NCBI RefSeq assembly: GCF_007665395.1
Contig: NZ_VDND01000001.1
Span: forward strand, 186,001 to 250,000
DNA: 64,000 bases
Direction of reading: 5' to 3'
Origin: Pseudomonas oryzihabitans
GTDB lineage: Bacteria > Pseudomonadota > Gammaproteobacteria > Pseudomonadales > Pseudomonadaceae
The notes under the pieces were generated by a model. The model did no database searches, was not told where the DNA came from, and saw only the letters and a program-made list of their open reading frames with translations. The stretch's first letter is position 1. Every line of letters begins with the position of its first letter. The position numbers and the translations under genes are program-made. Positions 1-8,144 of the stretch are shown piece by piece.

Positions 1-3000
1 GAACCGGGCTGGACCTGGAGGTCGCGAATCCGGCCGCTGCAGGGGGCGAGCAGGGGAATCTCCATCTTCATGGATTCGAGGACCAGCAGCGGCTGGCCGG
101 CTTCCACCTCATCGCCAGGCTGGACCTGGGCTTGCCAGAGATTGCCGGCCACCGGGCTTTCCAGCGCCTGCTGGCCAGCGCTGAGCGGCGCGTCCGTGGT
201 CGGCTCGGCCAGGGGCTCGACACTGTCGAAGTGCGCCTGGCCGGAGTCGATCCAGCGCTGTCGCTCGGCGGCAAAGGCAGCCTGCTGGCGGCTGCGAAAG
301 GCGGCGATACCCTCGGCTTCGCGGGCCAGGAACGCCTGGTAGTCGGCCAGCGACAGCTCGCTTTCCTCGATGCGCAGCGGCACGCGACCGAGCGGAAAGT
401 CGGCACGGATGCGCAGCAGTTCGTCCGCCGAGACTTCATGAAAGCGGATCTGGTCGAAGAAGCGCAGCAGATAGGGCTGGCCGTGGAAGGCCTCCACTTC
501 GCGATAGCGATTCCACATCTGCAGGGTGCGCCCGACGAACTGGTAGCCACCCGGGCCCTCCATGCCGTAGACGCAGAGGTAGGCGCCGCCGATACCCACC
601 GAGTTTTCCGCGGTCCAGGTGCGCGCCGGGTTGTACTTGGTGGTGACCAGCCGATGACGTGGATCGAGGGGCGTGGCCACCGGGGCGCCGAGGTAGACGT
701 CACCCAGGCCCATCACCAGGTAGCTGGCATCGAAGACGATGCGCTTGACCGCCTCCAGGGAGTCCAGGTCATTCACCCGACGGATAAATTCCAGGTTGCT
801 CGGGCACCAGGGGGCGTCCTTGCGCACCGTGGTGGCGTACTTCTCGATGGCCAGGCGGCAGGCCGGATCGTCCCAGGACAGCGGCAGGTGAACGATGCGC
901 GAGGGCACCCGCAGGTCCTGGGCATCGCCCAGCGCCTGCCAGCAGCGACCGACCGCCGCCAGCAGCTCGGTCAGCGGCAGCGCCTCGGGCTGGTAGTGCA
1001 CCTGCAGCGAGCGGATGCCGGGGGTGAGTTCGCACAGGCCGGGCAGCGCCAAGGCGGCCAGCGCCTGCATCAGGCCGTGACCGCGAAAGCGCAAGGCGAG
1101 GTCCAGCTCCGCCGGGCCGATCTCCAACAGCAGATGGGTATCTCCGGAGAGCCGCGCCACCAGTCGCTCGGCACCCTGGCCCAGGTCCAGCACCACGGGA
1201 TCGCCGCGCTTGGGGGTAACGGCGATCTCCGCCTGCGGCTGCAAGCTGCTTTCCTCGGCCAGGCGTGCCCGCTGCAGACGCCGCGCGGTGGCCAGGTCCA
1301 CCGGCAGGAAGCGCACCCGGTCACCGGCCTTGAGTTGGCCCAGTTGCCAGAGATCGGCCTCGATCACCGTGACCGGGCAGACGAAGCCGCCCAGGCTGGG
1401 CCCGTCCGGGCAGAGTATGACCGGCATGTCGCCGGTGAAGTCCACGGCGCCCACCGCATAGGGGTTGTCGTGGATGTTAGAGGGATGCAGGCCGGCTTCG
1501 CCGCCGTCTTCGCGGGTCCATTCCGGCTTGGGCCCGATCAAACGTACCCCGGTGCGGCTGGAATTGAAGTGCACCTCCCAGTCGGTGGCGAGGAAGAGGT
1601 CGAGATAGGCTGGGCTGAAATAATCCGGTGCACCATGCGGACCGTAGATGACGCGCAGGGTCCGAATGGCGGGCAGGTGGGTGGTGAGCGCCGCGGGCAG
1701 CTGGGCTCCGACGGCCGGATCGCTCAGTGGGTGAAGGTGCAGCACGTCACCGGCGCGCAGGGCACGGCCGCCATGACCGCCGAACTGGCCGAGGGTGAAG
1801 GTGCTGCGGCTGCCCAGGTACTCGGGCAGGTCGAGGCCGCCTCTCAGGCAGAGATAGCTGCGCGCACCGGCACCTGCGATGGCGCCCAGGTGCAGGGTGG
1901 CACCGGCCGGTACCCGGAAGACGCTGTCCATGGCCTGGGGCTGGTCGTCCAGCAGGATCGGCACGGGCGCGCCGGTGACCGCCACCACGGCGTCCGTATT
2001 GAATCTGAGCGTAGGTCCGGCCAGGGTGATTTCCAGGGCGGCGGCGCGGCCGTCGTTGCCGAGCAGGCGATTGCCCAGGCGCAGGGCGCGGTCGTCCATG
2101 GGGCCGGAAGGGGGAATGCCCACCGACCAGTAGCCGAGACGCCCGGGGGCATCCTGCACCGTGGTCTGGGTGCCGGCGCTGAGCACCTCCAGGGTGGTGG
2201 CCTGGTAGCTGAGTCCTTCCAGGCAGCGGGTCCAGGGGCGACCCTCGGCGAAGGGCGCGGCGGCGAGGATCTGCCGCAGGTAGTCACCATTGGTTTCCAC
2301 GCCGTAGAGCTGGGTCTCGGCCAGGGCCCGGTCGAGGCGCAGGCGGGCGCCTTCACGGTCCGGGGCCCAGGCGATCAGCTTGGCCACCAGCGGATCGAAG
2401 TAGGGCGGGATTTCGCAACCGGCCTCGACCCAGGTGTCCAGGCGCAGGGCGCGGCCATCCGCGGGCGGGAAGTCGACCTGGGTCAGCAGGCCGGGGCTGG
2501 GCTGGAAGTCGCGACCCGGGTCCTCGGCATAGAGGCGCGCCTGGATGGCATGGCCCGCGGGGTGCAGCGCCTTGGCCAGCTCGGCCAGCGGCGGCAGGTC
2601 GCCGGCGGCCAGCTCGATCATCCAGCGCACCAGGTCGACGCCCCAGACCTGCTCGGTGACCCCGTGCTCGACCTGCAGCCGGGTGTTCACCTCGAGGAAG
2701 TAGAAACGGTCGGCGGCGCTGTCGTAGACGAATTCCACGGTACCGGCGCTGCGGTAGCCCACCGCACGGGTCAGATCCAGGGCGGCAGCACAGAGCGCCT
2801 CGGCCATGCCGGCCGGCAGATTGGGCGCCGGGGTTTCCTCCAGCACCTTCTGGTTGCGCCGCTGCACCGAGCAGTCGCGCACGCCCAGGGCCAGCACCTC
2901 GCCCTGGCCATCGCCGAACACCTGCACCTCCAGGTGCCGCGCCCGTTCGATGTATTTCTCCAGGAACACGCCAGCATCGCTGAAGTTGTTCTGGCCCAGC

Positions 3001-3554
3001 CGGCGTACCGTCTCGAAGGCCTCGGTCAGGTCGCTGGCCGAGCGGCAGACGCGCATGCCGATGCCACCGCCACCTGCGGTGCTCTTGAGCATCACCGGAT
3101 AGCCGATCCGTTCGGCAGCGCTCAGGGCAGCGGCGAGGTCTTCCAGCAACTCGGTGCCTTCCAGCAGCGGCACGCCCTGGGCGCGGGCCAGGGCGCGAGC
3201 GGTATGCTTGAGGCCGAAGGTGCGCAGGTGTTCGGGAGTAGGGCCGACGAAGGCGATGCCGGCGGCCTCGCAGGCCTCGGCAAAGGCAGCGTTCTCGGAG
3301 AGGAAGCCATAGCCGGGGTGGATGGCCTGGGCGCCGCGGCGGCGGGCCACGTCGAGCAGCTTGGCGGTGTCGAGATAGGTCGCCGCGGCGGCGCCCTCAC
3401 CGAGGCTGAAGGCCTGGTCGGCGCCGCTGACATGGCGACTGGCGCGGTCGGCTTCGCTGTAGACGGCAACGGAGGCGACGCCCAGCTCGCGCAGGGTGCG
3501 CTGGATTCGGCAGCCAATGGCGCCACGGTTGGCGATGAGCAGGGTGGTGAACAT
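1..3554 (-). CDS. Guanidine/urea carboxylase (biotin-dependent, ATP-dependent), 3' end outside the window
   Basis: Member of the urea carboxylase family: ATP- and bicarbonate-dependent N-carboxylation by one long biotin enzyme in the cytoplasm. 1184 codons are visible; the missing end should be short because the biotin attachment motif ESMKME is already reached (biotinyl Lys about residue 1163, bases 66-68). Order of domains: biotin carboxylase (start MFTTLLIANRGAIG; glycine loop KSTAGGGGIGM near residue 160), then an allophanate-hydrolase-subunit-2/KipA-like part from about 460, a subunit-1/KipI-like part from about 800, then the biotin carrier domain. It is the last visible gene of an operon led by a guanidine-I riboswitch. 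Enzymes in that setting are known to prefer guanidine over urea, so guanidine carboxylase is the better name (inference). The allophanate hydrolase needed to finish the pathway is not in view. Confidence 0.9.
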   Translation of the reverse strand, partial: MFTTLLIANRGAIGCRIQRTLRELGVASVAVYSEADRASRHVSGADQAFSLGEGAAAATYLDTAKLLDVARRRGAQAIHPGYGFLSENAAFAEACEAAGIAFVGPTPEHLRTFGLKHTARALARAQGVPLLEGTELLEDLAAALSAAERIGYPVMLKSTAGGGGIGMRVCRSASDLTEAFETVRRLGQNNFSDAGVFLEKYIERARHLEVQVFGDGQGEVLALGVRDCSVQRRNQKVLEETPAPNLPAGMAEALCAAALDLTRAVGYRSAGTVEFVYDSAADRFYFLEVNTRLQVEHGVTEQVWGVDLVRWMIELAAGDLPPLAELAKALHPAGHAIQARLYAEDPGRDFQPSPGLLTQVDFPPADGRALRLDTWVEAGCEIPPYFDPLVAKLIAWAPDREGARLRLDRALAETQLYGVETNGDYLRQILAAAPFAEGRPWTRCLEGLSYQATTLEVLSAGTQTTVQDAPGRLGYWSVGIPPSGPMDDRALRLGNRLLGNDGRAAALEITLAGPTLRFNTDAVVAVTGAPVPILLDDQPQAMDSVFRVPAGATLHLGAIAGAGARSYLCLRGGLDLPEYLGSRSTFTLGQFGGHGGRALRAGDVLHLHPLSDPAVGAQLPAALTTHLPAIRTLRVIYGPHGAPDYFSPAYLDLFLATDWEVHFNSSRTGVRLIGPKPEWTREDGGEAGLHPSNIHDNPYAVGAVDFTGDMPVILCPDGPSLGGFVCPVTVIEADLWQLGQLKAGDRVRFLPVDLATARRLQRARLAEESSLQPQAEIAVTPKRGDPVVLDLGQGAERLVARLSGDTHLLLEIGPAELDLALRFRGHGLMQALAALALPGLCELTPGIRSLQVHYQPEALPLTELLAAVGRCWQALGDAQDLRVPSRIVHLPLSWDDPACRLAIEKYATTVRKDAPWCPSNLEFIRRVNDLDSLEAVKRIVFDASYLVMGLGDVYLGAPVATPLDPRHRLVTTKYNPARTWTAENSVGIGGAYLCVYGMEGPGGYQFVGRTLQMWNRYREVEAFHGQPYLLRFFDQIRFHEVSADELLRIRADFPLGRVPLRIEESELSLADYQAFLAREAEGIAAFRSRQQAAFAAERQRWIDSGQAHFDSVEPLAEPTTDAPLSAGQQALESPVAGNLWQAQVQPGDEVEAGQPLLVLESMKMEIPLLAPCSGRIRDLQVQPG

Positions 3555-3655
3555 TCGAGGCATCCTCGAAGGTGGCGGGCCGTCCCGCCGGGTAGGAGCT
3601 CTCGGGGTCGTCCACGAGAGGCGCACGAAGGCGGCTGATCAGGGCTGGGCACGCA

Positions 3656-3742
3656 TCAGTAGCGCCCGGCGCGTAGCTCGCAGAAGCGCTGGAGGCGCGG
3701 TCGCAGCCAGTGCCAGACGCGCTTGGTACGGCTCAGTCCCAT
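3656..3742 (-). CDS. Possible 28-residue basic small protein between the DUF1989 gene and the carboxylase
   Basis: A short open frame begins with an ATG that overlaps the last ten bases of the upstream DUF1989 gene in another frame, an arrangement typical of translational coupling. The predicted peptide starts [15 protein letters not shown] and is rich in Arg, with Trp and Leu spaced as in an amphipathic helix. It fills about half of the otherwise unexplained 178-bp gap before the carboxylase. I do not recognise a family, and a frame this short can arise by chance in GC-rich DNA. Confidence 0.3.
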   Translation of the reverse strand: MGLSRTKRVWHWLRPRLQRFCELRAGRY

Positions 3743-4368
3743 AGCAGCACCTCCGCCGGGGTGGGATTCCAGCCATTGCACGGGTTGTTCAGCTGCGGGC
3801 AGTTGGAGATCAGCAGGATGACGTCCATCTCGGCACGCAGCTCCACGTACTTGCCGGCGCCGGAGATGCCGTCCTCGAAGGTCAGGCCGCCGTCCGCGGT
3901 GACCGGCACGTTCATGAAGAAGTTGATGTTGGCGCCGATGTCGCGCTTGCCCAGGCGCCCGTCATGGCCACCGGCGCAGAGGAAGTTGTCGCGGCAGCTG
4001 TGCATCTGGCGCCGGTCGAGGGCGTAGCGCACCGTGTTGCTCTCTTGGGAGCAGGCGCCGCCGAGGGTGTCATGGCGGCCACAGGTGTCGGCGACGATGG
4101 TCAGCAGCGGATTGCCCAGGTTGGAATAGAGCACGCTGCCGGTCGACAGATAGACCCGCCCCTGGCGCCTCAGGGTGCGCTGGGGGTCGTAGCGTTCCTG
4201 GGGGTTGGCGGCGGCGTAGAAGAGGGTGTCCACCGCCTGGTTGCCTTCCAGGTCATGGATGCGCAGGGTCTGGCCGGCCTTGATCTCCTTGAGGTACGGC
4301 GCCCCGGCGGGCAGGACGGCGCGGTAGCTGGCTTCTTCCGGGCGTTTGGTGCTGGCATTCAGGGTCAT
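3733..4368 (-). CDS. Urea-carboxylase-associated protein 2 (DUF1989), probable carboxyguanidine deiminase subunit
   Basis: 211 residues of the DUF1989 family. Visible family features are the Cys-containing stretch [16 protein letters not shown] in the middle and a second Cys pair in the C-terminal [13 protein letters not shown] segment, likely metal or active-site ligands. In riboswitch-linked carboxylase operons of pseudomonads the two DUF1989 proteins together form carboxyguanidine deiminase (CgdAB), which converts N-carboxyguanidine to allophanate; assignment here rests on family and context. It starts nine bases after the stop of its paralogue, and the two proteins are clearly related but not interchangeable in length (211 and 236 residues). 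Which one is the A or B subunit cannot be told by eye. Confidence 0.85.
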   Translation of the reverse strand: MTLNASTKRPEEASYRAVLPAGAPYLKEIKAGQTLRIHDLEGNQAVDTLFYAAANPQERYDPQRTLRRQGRVYLSTGSVLYSNLGNPLLTIVADTCGRHDTLGGACSQESNTVRYALDRRQMHSCRDNFLCAGGHDGRLGKRDIGANINFFMNVPVTADGGLTFEDGISGAGKYVELRAEMDVILLISNCPQLNNPCNGWNPTPAEVLLWD

Positions 4369-4377
4369 GGCGAGGCC

Positions 4378-5088
4378 TCAGACGAAGTAGCGGGCGGTGT
4401 TCTGGAAGGCGCGCGCGTTTTCCGGGCGCGAGGTGCGGCAGCCCTCGGCCACCTCGGGCGCGGCGCGCAACTGGGCGAGATCGACCGGGCGCGGCGCATA
4501 GACCGGATCCGGGTCCAGCGGATGCTGCAGGGCGGTGAGCACCACCAGGGTGTTCATGGGGGCATAGAGCTCGACGACATCGCCGGCGCGGGAGTTGCCC
4601 GGGACGAAGCGGAAGGCGCCCTCGGCATCCACGTCCACGCGGCTGAACAGATTGAGGTTCATCAGCAGGTCTTCGAGGCCCAGGCCCCACTTGGCCAGTT
4701 CCACCAGCAGGTTGTCGGTACCGTTGCGATGGAAGCCGTTGCGCAGTTCCTGGTAGCGGCCCTCGCCGTAGTGCTCGGCCACCTCCGCGGCATTGGCCAC
4801 GCCGCCGAAGCTGTCGTGCCAGCCGCAGGTGTCGCGCACCAGCGCCGCCAGCACGCGGCCCATGTCGGAGTAGAGGCAGTGGCCGGCGGTGAGGCGGGCG
4901 GTGTGCTGGCCCTTGAGGGTGTCGGGCAGGTTCAGGCGTTCGCTGCGGTCGTCGGCGTTGAACAGCAGCAGGCTGACGTTGGCACCGCCTTCCACATCGG
5001 TCAGCCGCAGGACCTGGCCGCGGCGGAGGATGAAGGAGGCGGTACCGCCGCCGGGGATGCGTTCCTGGTAGAGCAGGTCGTCAGGCAT
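4378..5088 (-). CDS. Urea-carboxylase-associated protein 1 (DUF1989), probable carboxyguanidine deiminase subunit
   Basis: 236 residues, paralogue of the next gene and same DUF1989 fold. It carries the matching Cys motif VRDTCGWHDSFGG near residue 90 and the conserved NLFSRVDVD and NTLVVLTALQHPLDP segments. It is expected to work as a complex with the 211-residue partner in removing ammonia from carboxyguanidine. It lies 12 bp after the ATPase gene and 9 bp before its partner, so the importer and the enzymes are one transcription unit. Start MPDDLLYQERIPGGG is preceded on the coding strand by a GAGGTCCCCCC purine-containing stretch that could serve as ribosome binding site. Confidence 0.85.
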   Translation of the reverse strand: MPDDLLYQERIPGGGTASFILRRGQVLRLTDVEGGANVSLLLFNADDRSERLNLPDTLKGQHTARLTAGHCLYSDMGRVLAALVRDTCGWHDSFGGVANAAEVAEHYGEGRYQELRNGFHRNGTDNLLVELAKWGLGLEDLLMNLNLFSRVDVDAEGAFRFVPGNSRAGDVVELYAPMNTLVVLTALQHPLDPDPVYAPRPVDLAQLRAAPEVAEGCRTSRPENARAFQNTARYFV

Positions 5089-5100
5089 GGGGGGACCTCG

Positions 5101-5859
5101 TCAGGTAAGGGCCGGCTGGACCGTCGCCGGGGCGACGGTACGAGTCTTGGCGGTCAAGGGAAGGTCGTAGGTGATGCGGGCGCCATAGGCGCCGGGGGCT
5201 TGCGGGTCCTGGCGGACCTTGTCGAACACCAGTACCCGGGTGGCCAGGCTGAAGCCCTCGTGCAGGTCATGGGTGACCATGAACACGGTCAGTGGCCGTT
5301 CGTGCCAGAGCTCCAGCAGCAGGGCGTGCATGTCCTTGCGGATGCCCGGGTCCAGGGCGCCGAACGGCTCGTCCAGCAACAGGATGCGTGGCCGGACGAT
5401 CAGCGCCTGGGCGATGGCGAGCCGCTGCTGCATGCCACCGGAGAGCTGGCCCGGGTACTTGCCCAGCGCCTGGCCCAGGCCGACGCGTTCAAGCAGGGCG
5501 GCGGCCTGTTCCCGGGCCTCGCGCTTGGCGGTGCCCAGCAGCCGGCCGAGCAGCGGGGACCTGGGCAGCTCCAGGCCCAGGGCGACGTTGTCCAGCACGG
5601 TCAGGTGGGGAAACACCGAGTAGCGTTGGAAGACCACCCCGCGCTCGGGGTCCGGCTCCGCCGACAGCGGCCGGCCATCGATGCGGATCTCGCCGCGACT
5701 GGGCCGCTCCTGGCCGAGCAGCAGGCGCAGGAAGGTGGACTTGCCGCAGCCGGAGGCGCCGACCAGGGCGCAGAATTCGCCTTCGCGCACCTGCAGGTTC
5801 AGGCCTTCCAAGACCACCTGTTCGCCGTAGCGCTGCCAGAGATTGCGCACCTCGATCAT
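5101..5859 (-). CDS. ABC transporter ATPase, nitrate/taurine-type, for guanidine uptake
   Basis: 252-residue ATP-binding subunit with Walker A GASGCGKST (about residue 34), signature LSGGMQQRLAIAQAL and Walker B ILLLDEPFGALDP. It belongs to the SsuB/TauB/NrtD class that energises importers with one SBP and one permease gene. Its start codon overlaps the permease stop by one base (TGATG type), so the two are translationally coupled. Because this importer sits between a guanidine-I riboswitch and the carboxylase, guanidine or a guanidino compound is the likely cargo; the sequence itself does not show specificity. Confidence 0.9.
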   Translation of the reverse strand: MIEVRNLWQRYGEQVVLEGLNLQVREGEFCALVGASGCGKSTFLRLLLGQERPSRGEIRIDGRPLSAEPDPERGVVFQRYSVFPHLTVLDNVALGLELPRSPLLGRLLGTAKREAREQAAALLERVGLGQALGKYPGQLSGGMQQRLAIAQALIVRPRILLLDEPFGALDPGIRKDMHALLLELWHERPLTVFMVTHDLHEGFSLATRVLVFDKVRQDPQAPGAYGARITYDLPLTAKTRTVAPATVQPALT

Positions 5860-6671
5860 CAGCGCTCCTCCCCATACCAGGGAAAGGCGCGCCGGGTGAG
5901 CAGGCGCAGTCCCGCGTCCATCAGCCAGGCGAGCAGGGTGATCCAGGCGACATAGGGCAGGATCACGTCCATCGCCAGGTACCGCCGTACCAGGAAGATG
6001 CGATAGCCCAGTCCATCGGTGGCGGCGATGGCCTCGGCGGCGATGAGGAACAACCAGGCCGCGCCCAGTTGCAGCCGTAGGGCGATGAGCAGGCGTGGCA
6101 GCAGCTGCGGCAGCACCAGGCGCAGGATCACCGTCCAGCTGTTGGCCCCGAGGGTCTGGGCCTTGATCAGCAATTCCCGCGGCAACTCCCGGGCGCGCTG
6201 GTCCAGCTCGCGGATCAGCACCGGCGTCACCCCGATCACGATCAGCATGACCTTGGCCAACTCACCCAGGCCGAAGACGATGAAGAGGATCGGCAGGACC
6301 GCCAGCGGCGGGATCATCGACAGTACCGTGACCAGCGGCGACAGCGGCGCGCCTACCAGCGGCAGGCTCCCCGCGGCGATGCCCACCACCAGGGCGATCA
6401 GCGCGGCGATGCCCAGGCCGATGCCGAGCCGTTGCAGGCTGGCCAGGGTGTCCTGCCAAAACGGATAGCCGCCGGTGCGGACATCGGCGGTGAAGGCCAG
6501 GCGCTGCACCGCATCAGCCATCTGCGCCACGCTCGGCAGGAGCTTGTCGTTGGAGTTCTCCGCCAGCCGGGAGGCCGAGCCGACCAGATAGAGCAGGGCC
6601 AGCAGGGCGAAGGGCAGCAGCACCAGCAGGAGCCGGCCACCACGGTCGGGATGCCGATTGATGAAGCGCAT
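5859..6671 (-). CDS. ABC transporter permease for guanidine uptake
   Basis: 270 residues with a cytoplasmic N-terminus MRFINRHPDRGGR, a first membrane span LLLVLLPFALLALLYLVG, a long periplasmic stretch, then the usual five spans of the BPD_transp_1 domain. The coupling-helix region KAQTLGANSWTVILRLVLPQ matches the EAA loop that docks on the ATPase. It pairs with the downstream ATPase and the upstream binding protein of the same operon. Family: nitrate/sulfonate/taurine-type permeases. Confidence 0.9.
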   Translation of the reverse strand: MRFINRHPDRGGRLLLVLLPFALLALLYLVGSASRLAENSNDKLLPSVAQMADAVQRLAFTADVRTGGYPFWQDTLASLQRLGIGLGIAALIALVVGIAAGSLPLVGAPLSPLVTVLSMIPPLAVLPILFIVFGLGELAKVMLIVIGVTPVLIRELDQRARELPRELLIKAQTLGANSWTVILRLVLPQLLPRLLIALRLQLGAAWLFLIAAEAIAATDGLGYRIFLVRRYLAMDVILPYVAWITLLAWLMDAGLRLLTRRAFPWYGEER

Positions 6672-6694
6672 GGGCGTAGTCCTCGCGACCGGGC

Positions 6695-7759
6695 TCAGAG
6701 CTTGCCGTCGGCAGCCAGCTGCACGAAGGTCGGGTTGAAACGCAGCTTGAGGTTATTGGCATCGCCACTGGTCTTGCCGCCGGGATAGGCGATGCCGATG
6801 GCGTCGGCACTAGGCGCGCCCTGGCCCAGCAGGCCGTGCTCGAAGGAGAAGTGGGCGATCCGCTGCATGGTGGCGGGCAGCGCGGGGTCCTGGACGAAGG
6901 CGGCGGCCTCCGCGGGCGTGGCGAACAGCCGGGTCTTGTCGAGCTGCGCCTGGAAGCCGGCGAGGTCGGTGCCGGAGGCCTTGGCCATGGCCTCCAGGGC
7001 CGCCTTGCCCTTGGCATCGCCGGCCTGCATCAGGGTCATCATCTCGAACCAGGCGCCAGTCAGGGCCTTGCCCAGGGCCGGGTTGTCCTTGAGCGTCGCC
7101 GTATTCACCACCAGCATGTCGAGGATCTCGCCGGGGATCTTGCTGGAGTCGAACACCTCGGTGGTGTCCGGCTGGGCCTTGATCTCGGCCAGCAGGGGAT
7201 TCCAGGTCACCACGTTGCGCACGTCGGGCGTCTGGAAGGCGGCGACCATATCGGCGTCGGAGGTATTGACGGTGGTAAGGTCCTTTTCCGTCATCCCCAC
7301 GGTCTGCAGCGCCCGCGCCAGCAGGTAGTGGGAGACCGAGAATTGCACCAAGTTGACCTGCTGGCCCTTGAGGTCGGCGAGGGTCTTGCCCTTGCCCTTC
7401 AGCACGACGCCATCGTTGCCGTTGGAGTAGTCGCTGACGATCAGCGCGGTGCTGTCCACGCCACCGGCGGCCGGAATGGTCAGGGCATCCATGTTGGTCA
7501 TGGCGCAGCCATCGAACTGGCCGGCGGTGTACTGGTTGATGGATTCGACGTAGTCGTTGAGCTGCACGACCTCGACGTGGATGCCGTACTTCTTGGCCCA
7601 CTTGTCGATGATGCCCTGGGCCTGGGCTTCGCCCCAGGGCATCCAGCCGGCGTAGATCGTCCAGCACACCTTGAAGTCGTCACGCGGCGCCGCCTGAGCG
7701 GTGGCACCGAGCAGCAGGGAACAGCCGAGAACGAGCGAGGCGAGCAGGGGATGGCGCAT
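6695..7759 (-). CDS. Periplasmic substrate-binding protein (NMT1/TauA-like), probable guanidine binder
   Basis: 354 residues. The N-terminus MRHPLLASLVLGCSLLLG followed by ATAQA gives a clean Sec signal peptide with cleavage after AQA. The mature part (CWTIYAGWMPWGEAQAQG...) is a type II periplasmic binding fold. I start it at 7759, behind a strong GGAGG five bases upstream; an in-frame start at 7951 would place the riboswitch inside the coding region and must be wrong. It is the first gene after the guanidine-I riboswitch, so its translation is the most likely direct target of the switch. 23 bp separate it from the permease. Confidence 0.92.
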   Translation of the reverse strand: MRHPLLASLVLGCSLLLGATAQAAPRDDFKVCWTIYAGWMPWGEAQAQGIIDKWAKKYGIHVEVVQLNDYVESINQYTAGQFDGCAMTNMDALTIPAAGGVDSTALIVSDYSNGNDGVVLKGKGKTLADLKGQQVNLVQFSVSHYLLARALQTVGMTEKDLTTVNTSDADMVAAFQTPDVRNVVTWNPLLAEIKAQPDTTEVFDSSKIPGEILDMLVVNTATLKDNPALGKALTGAWFEMMTLMQAGDAKGKAALEAMAKASGTDLAGFQAQLDKTRLFATPAEAAAFVQDPALPATMQRIAHFSFEHGLLGQGAPSADAIGIAYPGGKTSGDANNLKLRFNPTFVQLAADGKL

Positions 7760-7811
7760 GGGACCTCCAATAGGATGGACGACGGGACAGGAGCACGCGA
7801 CTGGCGCTGTG

Positions 7812-7905
7812 TCTCCCGGGCTTTTGTCCCGCCGTGTAACCCCATCAGAGGTCGACGACTCTCGGACCAGACACTCGCCGTGGCGAGCCGGAACCCTAGT
7901 CATCC
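7812..7905 (-). ncRNA. Guanidine-I riboswitch (ykkC class, subtype 1)
   Basis: Read on the minus strand, the leader contains the hallmark blocks of the ykkC aptamer in the right order: CTAGGGTTCCG (from 7899), CTGGTCCGAGAG (near 7871-7860), then ACACGGCGGGACAAAAGCC followed by CGGGAGA (ending 7812). These are the invariant ligand-pocket segments of the guanidine-binding class, not of the ppGpp or PRPP variants, whose pocket differs. It ends 52 bases before the start of the binding-protein gene. Ligand binding is known to turn expression on in this class. Confidence 0.95.
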
Positions 7906-7963
7906 ATTGCAGATTGTGGTGCATCAAACCGGCTGGCCGGTGCTCCTGCACGTCCTAGGCAAA

Positions 7964-7978
7964 GCCAGATGCGTGCCA
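7964..7978 (-). promoter_or_regulatory. Candidate sigma-54 (-24/-12) promoter for the guanidine operon
   Basis: On the minus strand TGGCACG lies at 7978-7972 and GC at 7965-7964, with exactly ten bases between the GG and GC pairs as sigma-54 requires. The -24 block is perfect; the -12 block is CTGGC instead of TTGC(A/T), so the match is good but not ideal. Transcription would start near 7952, about 45 bases before the riboswitch aptamer, a sensible leader. Nitrogen-limited expression through RpoN/NtrC would fit a nitrogen source such as guanidine. Confidence 0.5.
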
Positions 7979-8144
7979 GTTGCCGCCAAGCCCCGTGCCC
8001 AGGGGGATGGCGGCCATCGGAACGCGCAGAGGCGGGCAAGCGGCGCTCCGTTGCAGTGCGCCCACGGCGCCCGGCTGCACCGCTTTGAGCCAGGGGGAAG
8101 GGCAGGCGTCTTTCACCAGGGGCCGCTGCGTGGCTGCGCCGGCT

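Noticed and set aside
132..3638. Very long plus-strand open frame (about 1170 codons) opposite the carboxylase
   Set aside because: It mirrors the codon pattern of the minus-strand biotin enzyme, has low-complexity Gly/Gln/Ala/His composition and no domain. Such antisense frames are normal in GC-rich genes.
3964..5955. 663-codon plus-strand open frame opposite the DUF1989 and ATPase genes
   Set aside because: Shadow of real minus-strand genes with intact motifs.
7760..7951. Upstream in-frame start for the guanidine-binding protein
   Set aside because: It would translate the riboswitch aptamer and bury the Sec signal peptide; the ATG at 7759 has the ribosome site.
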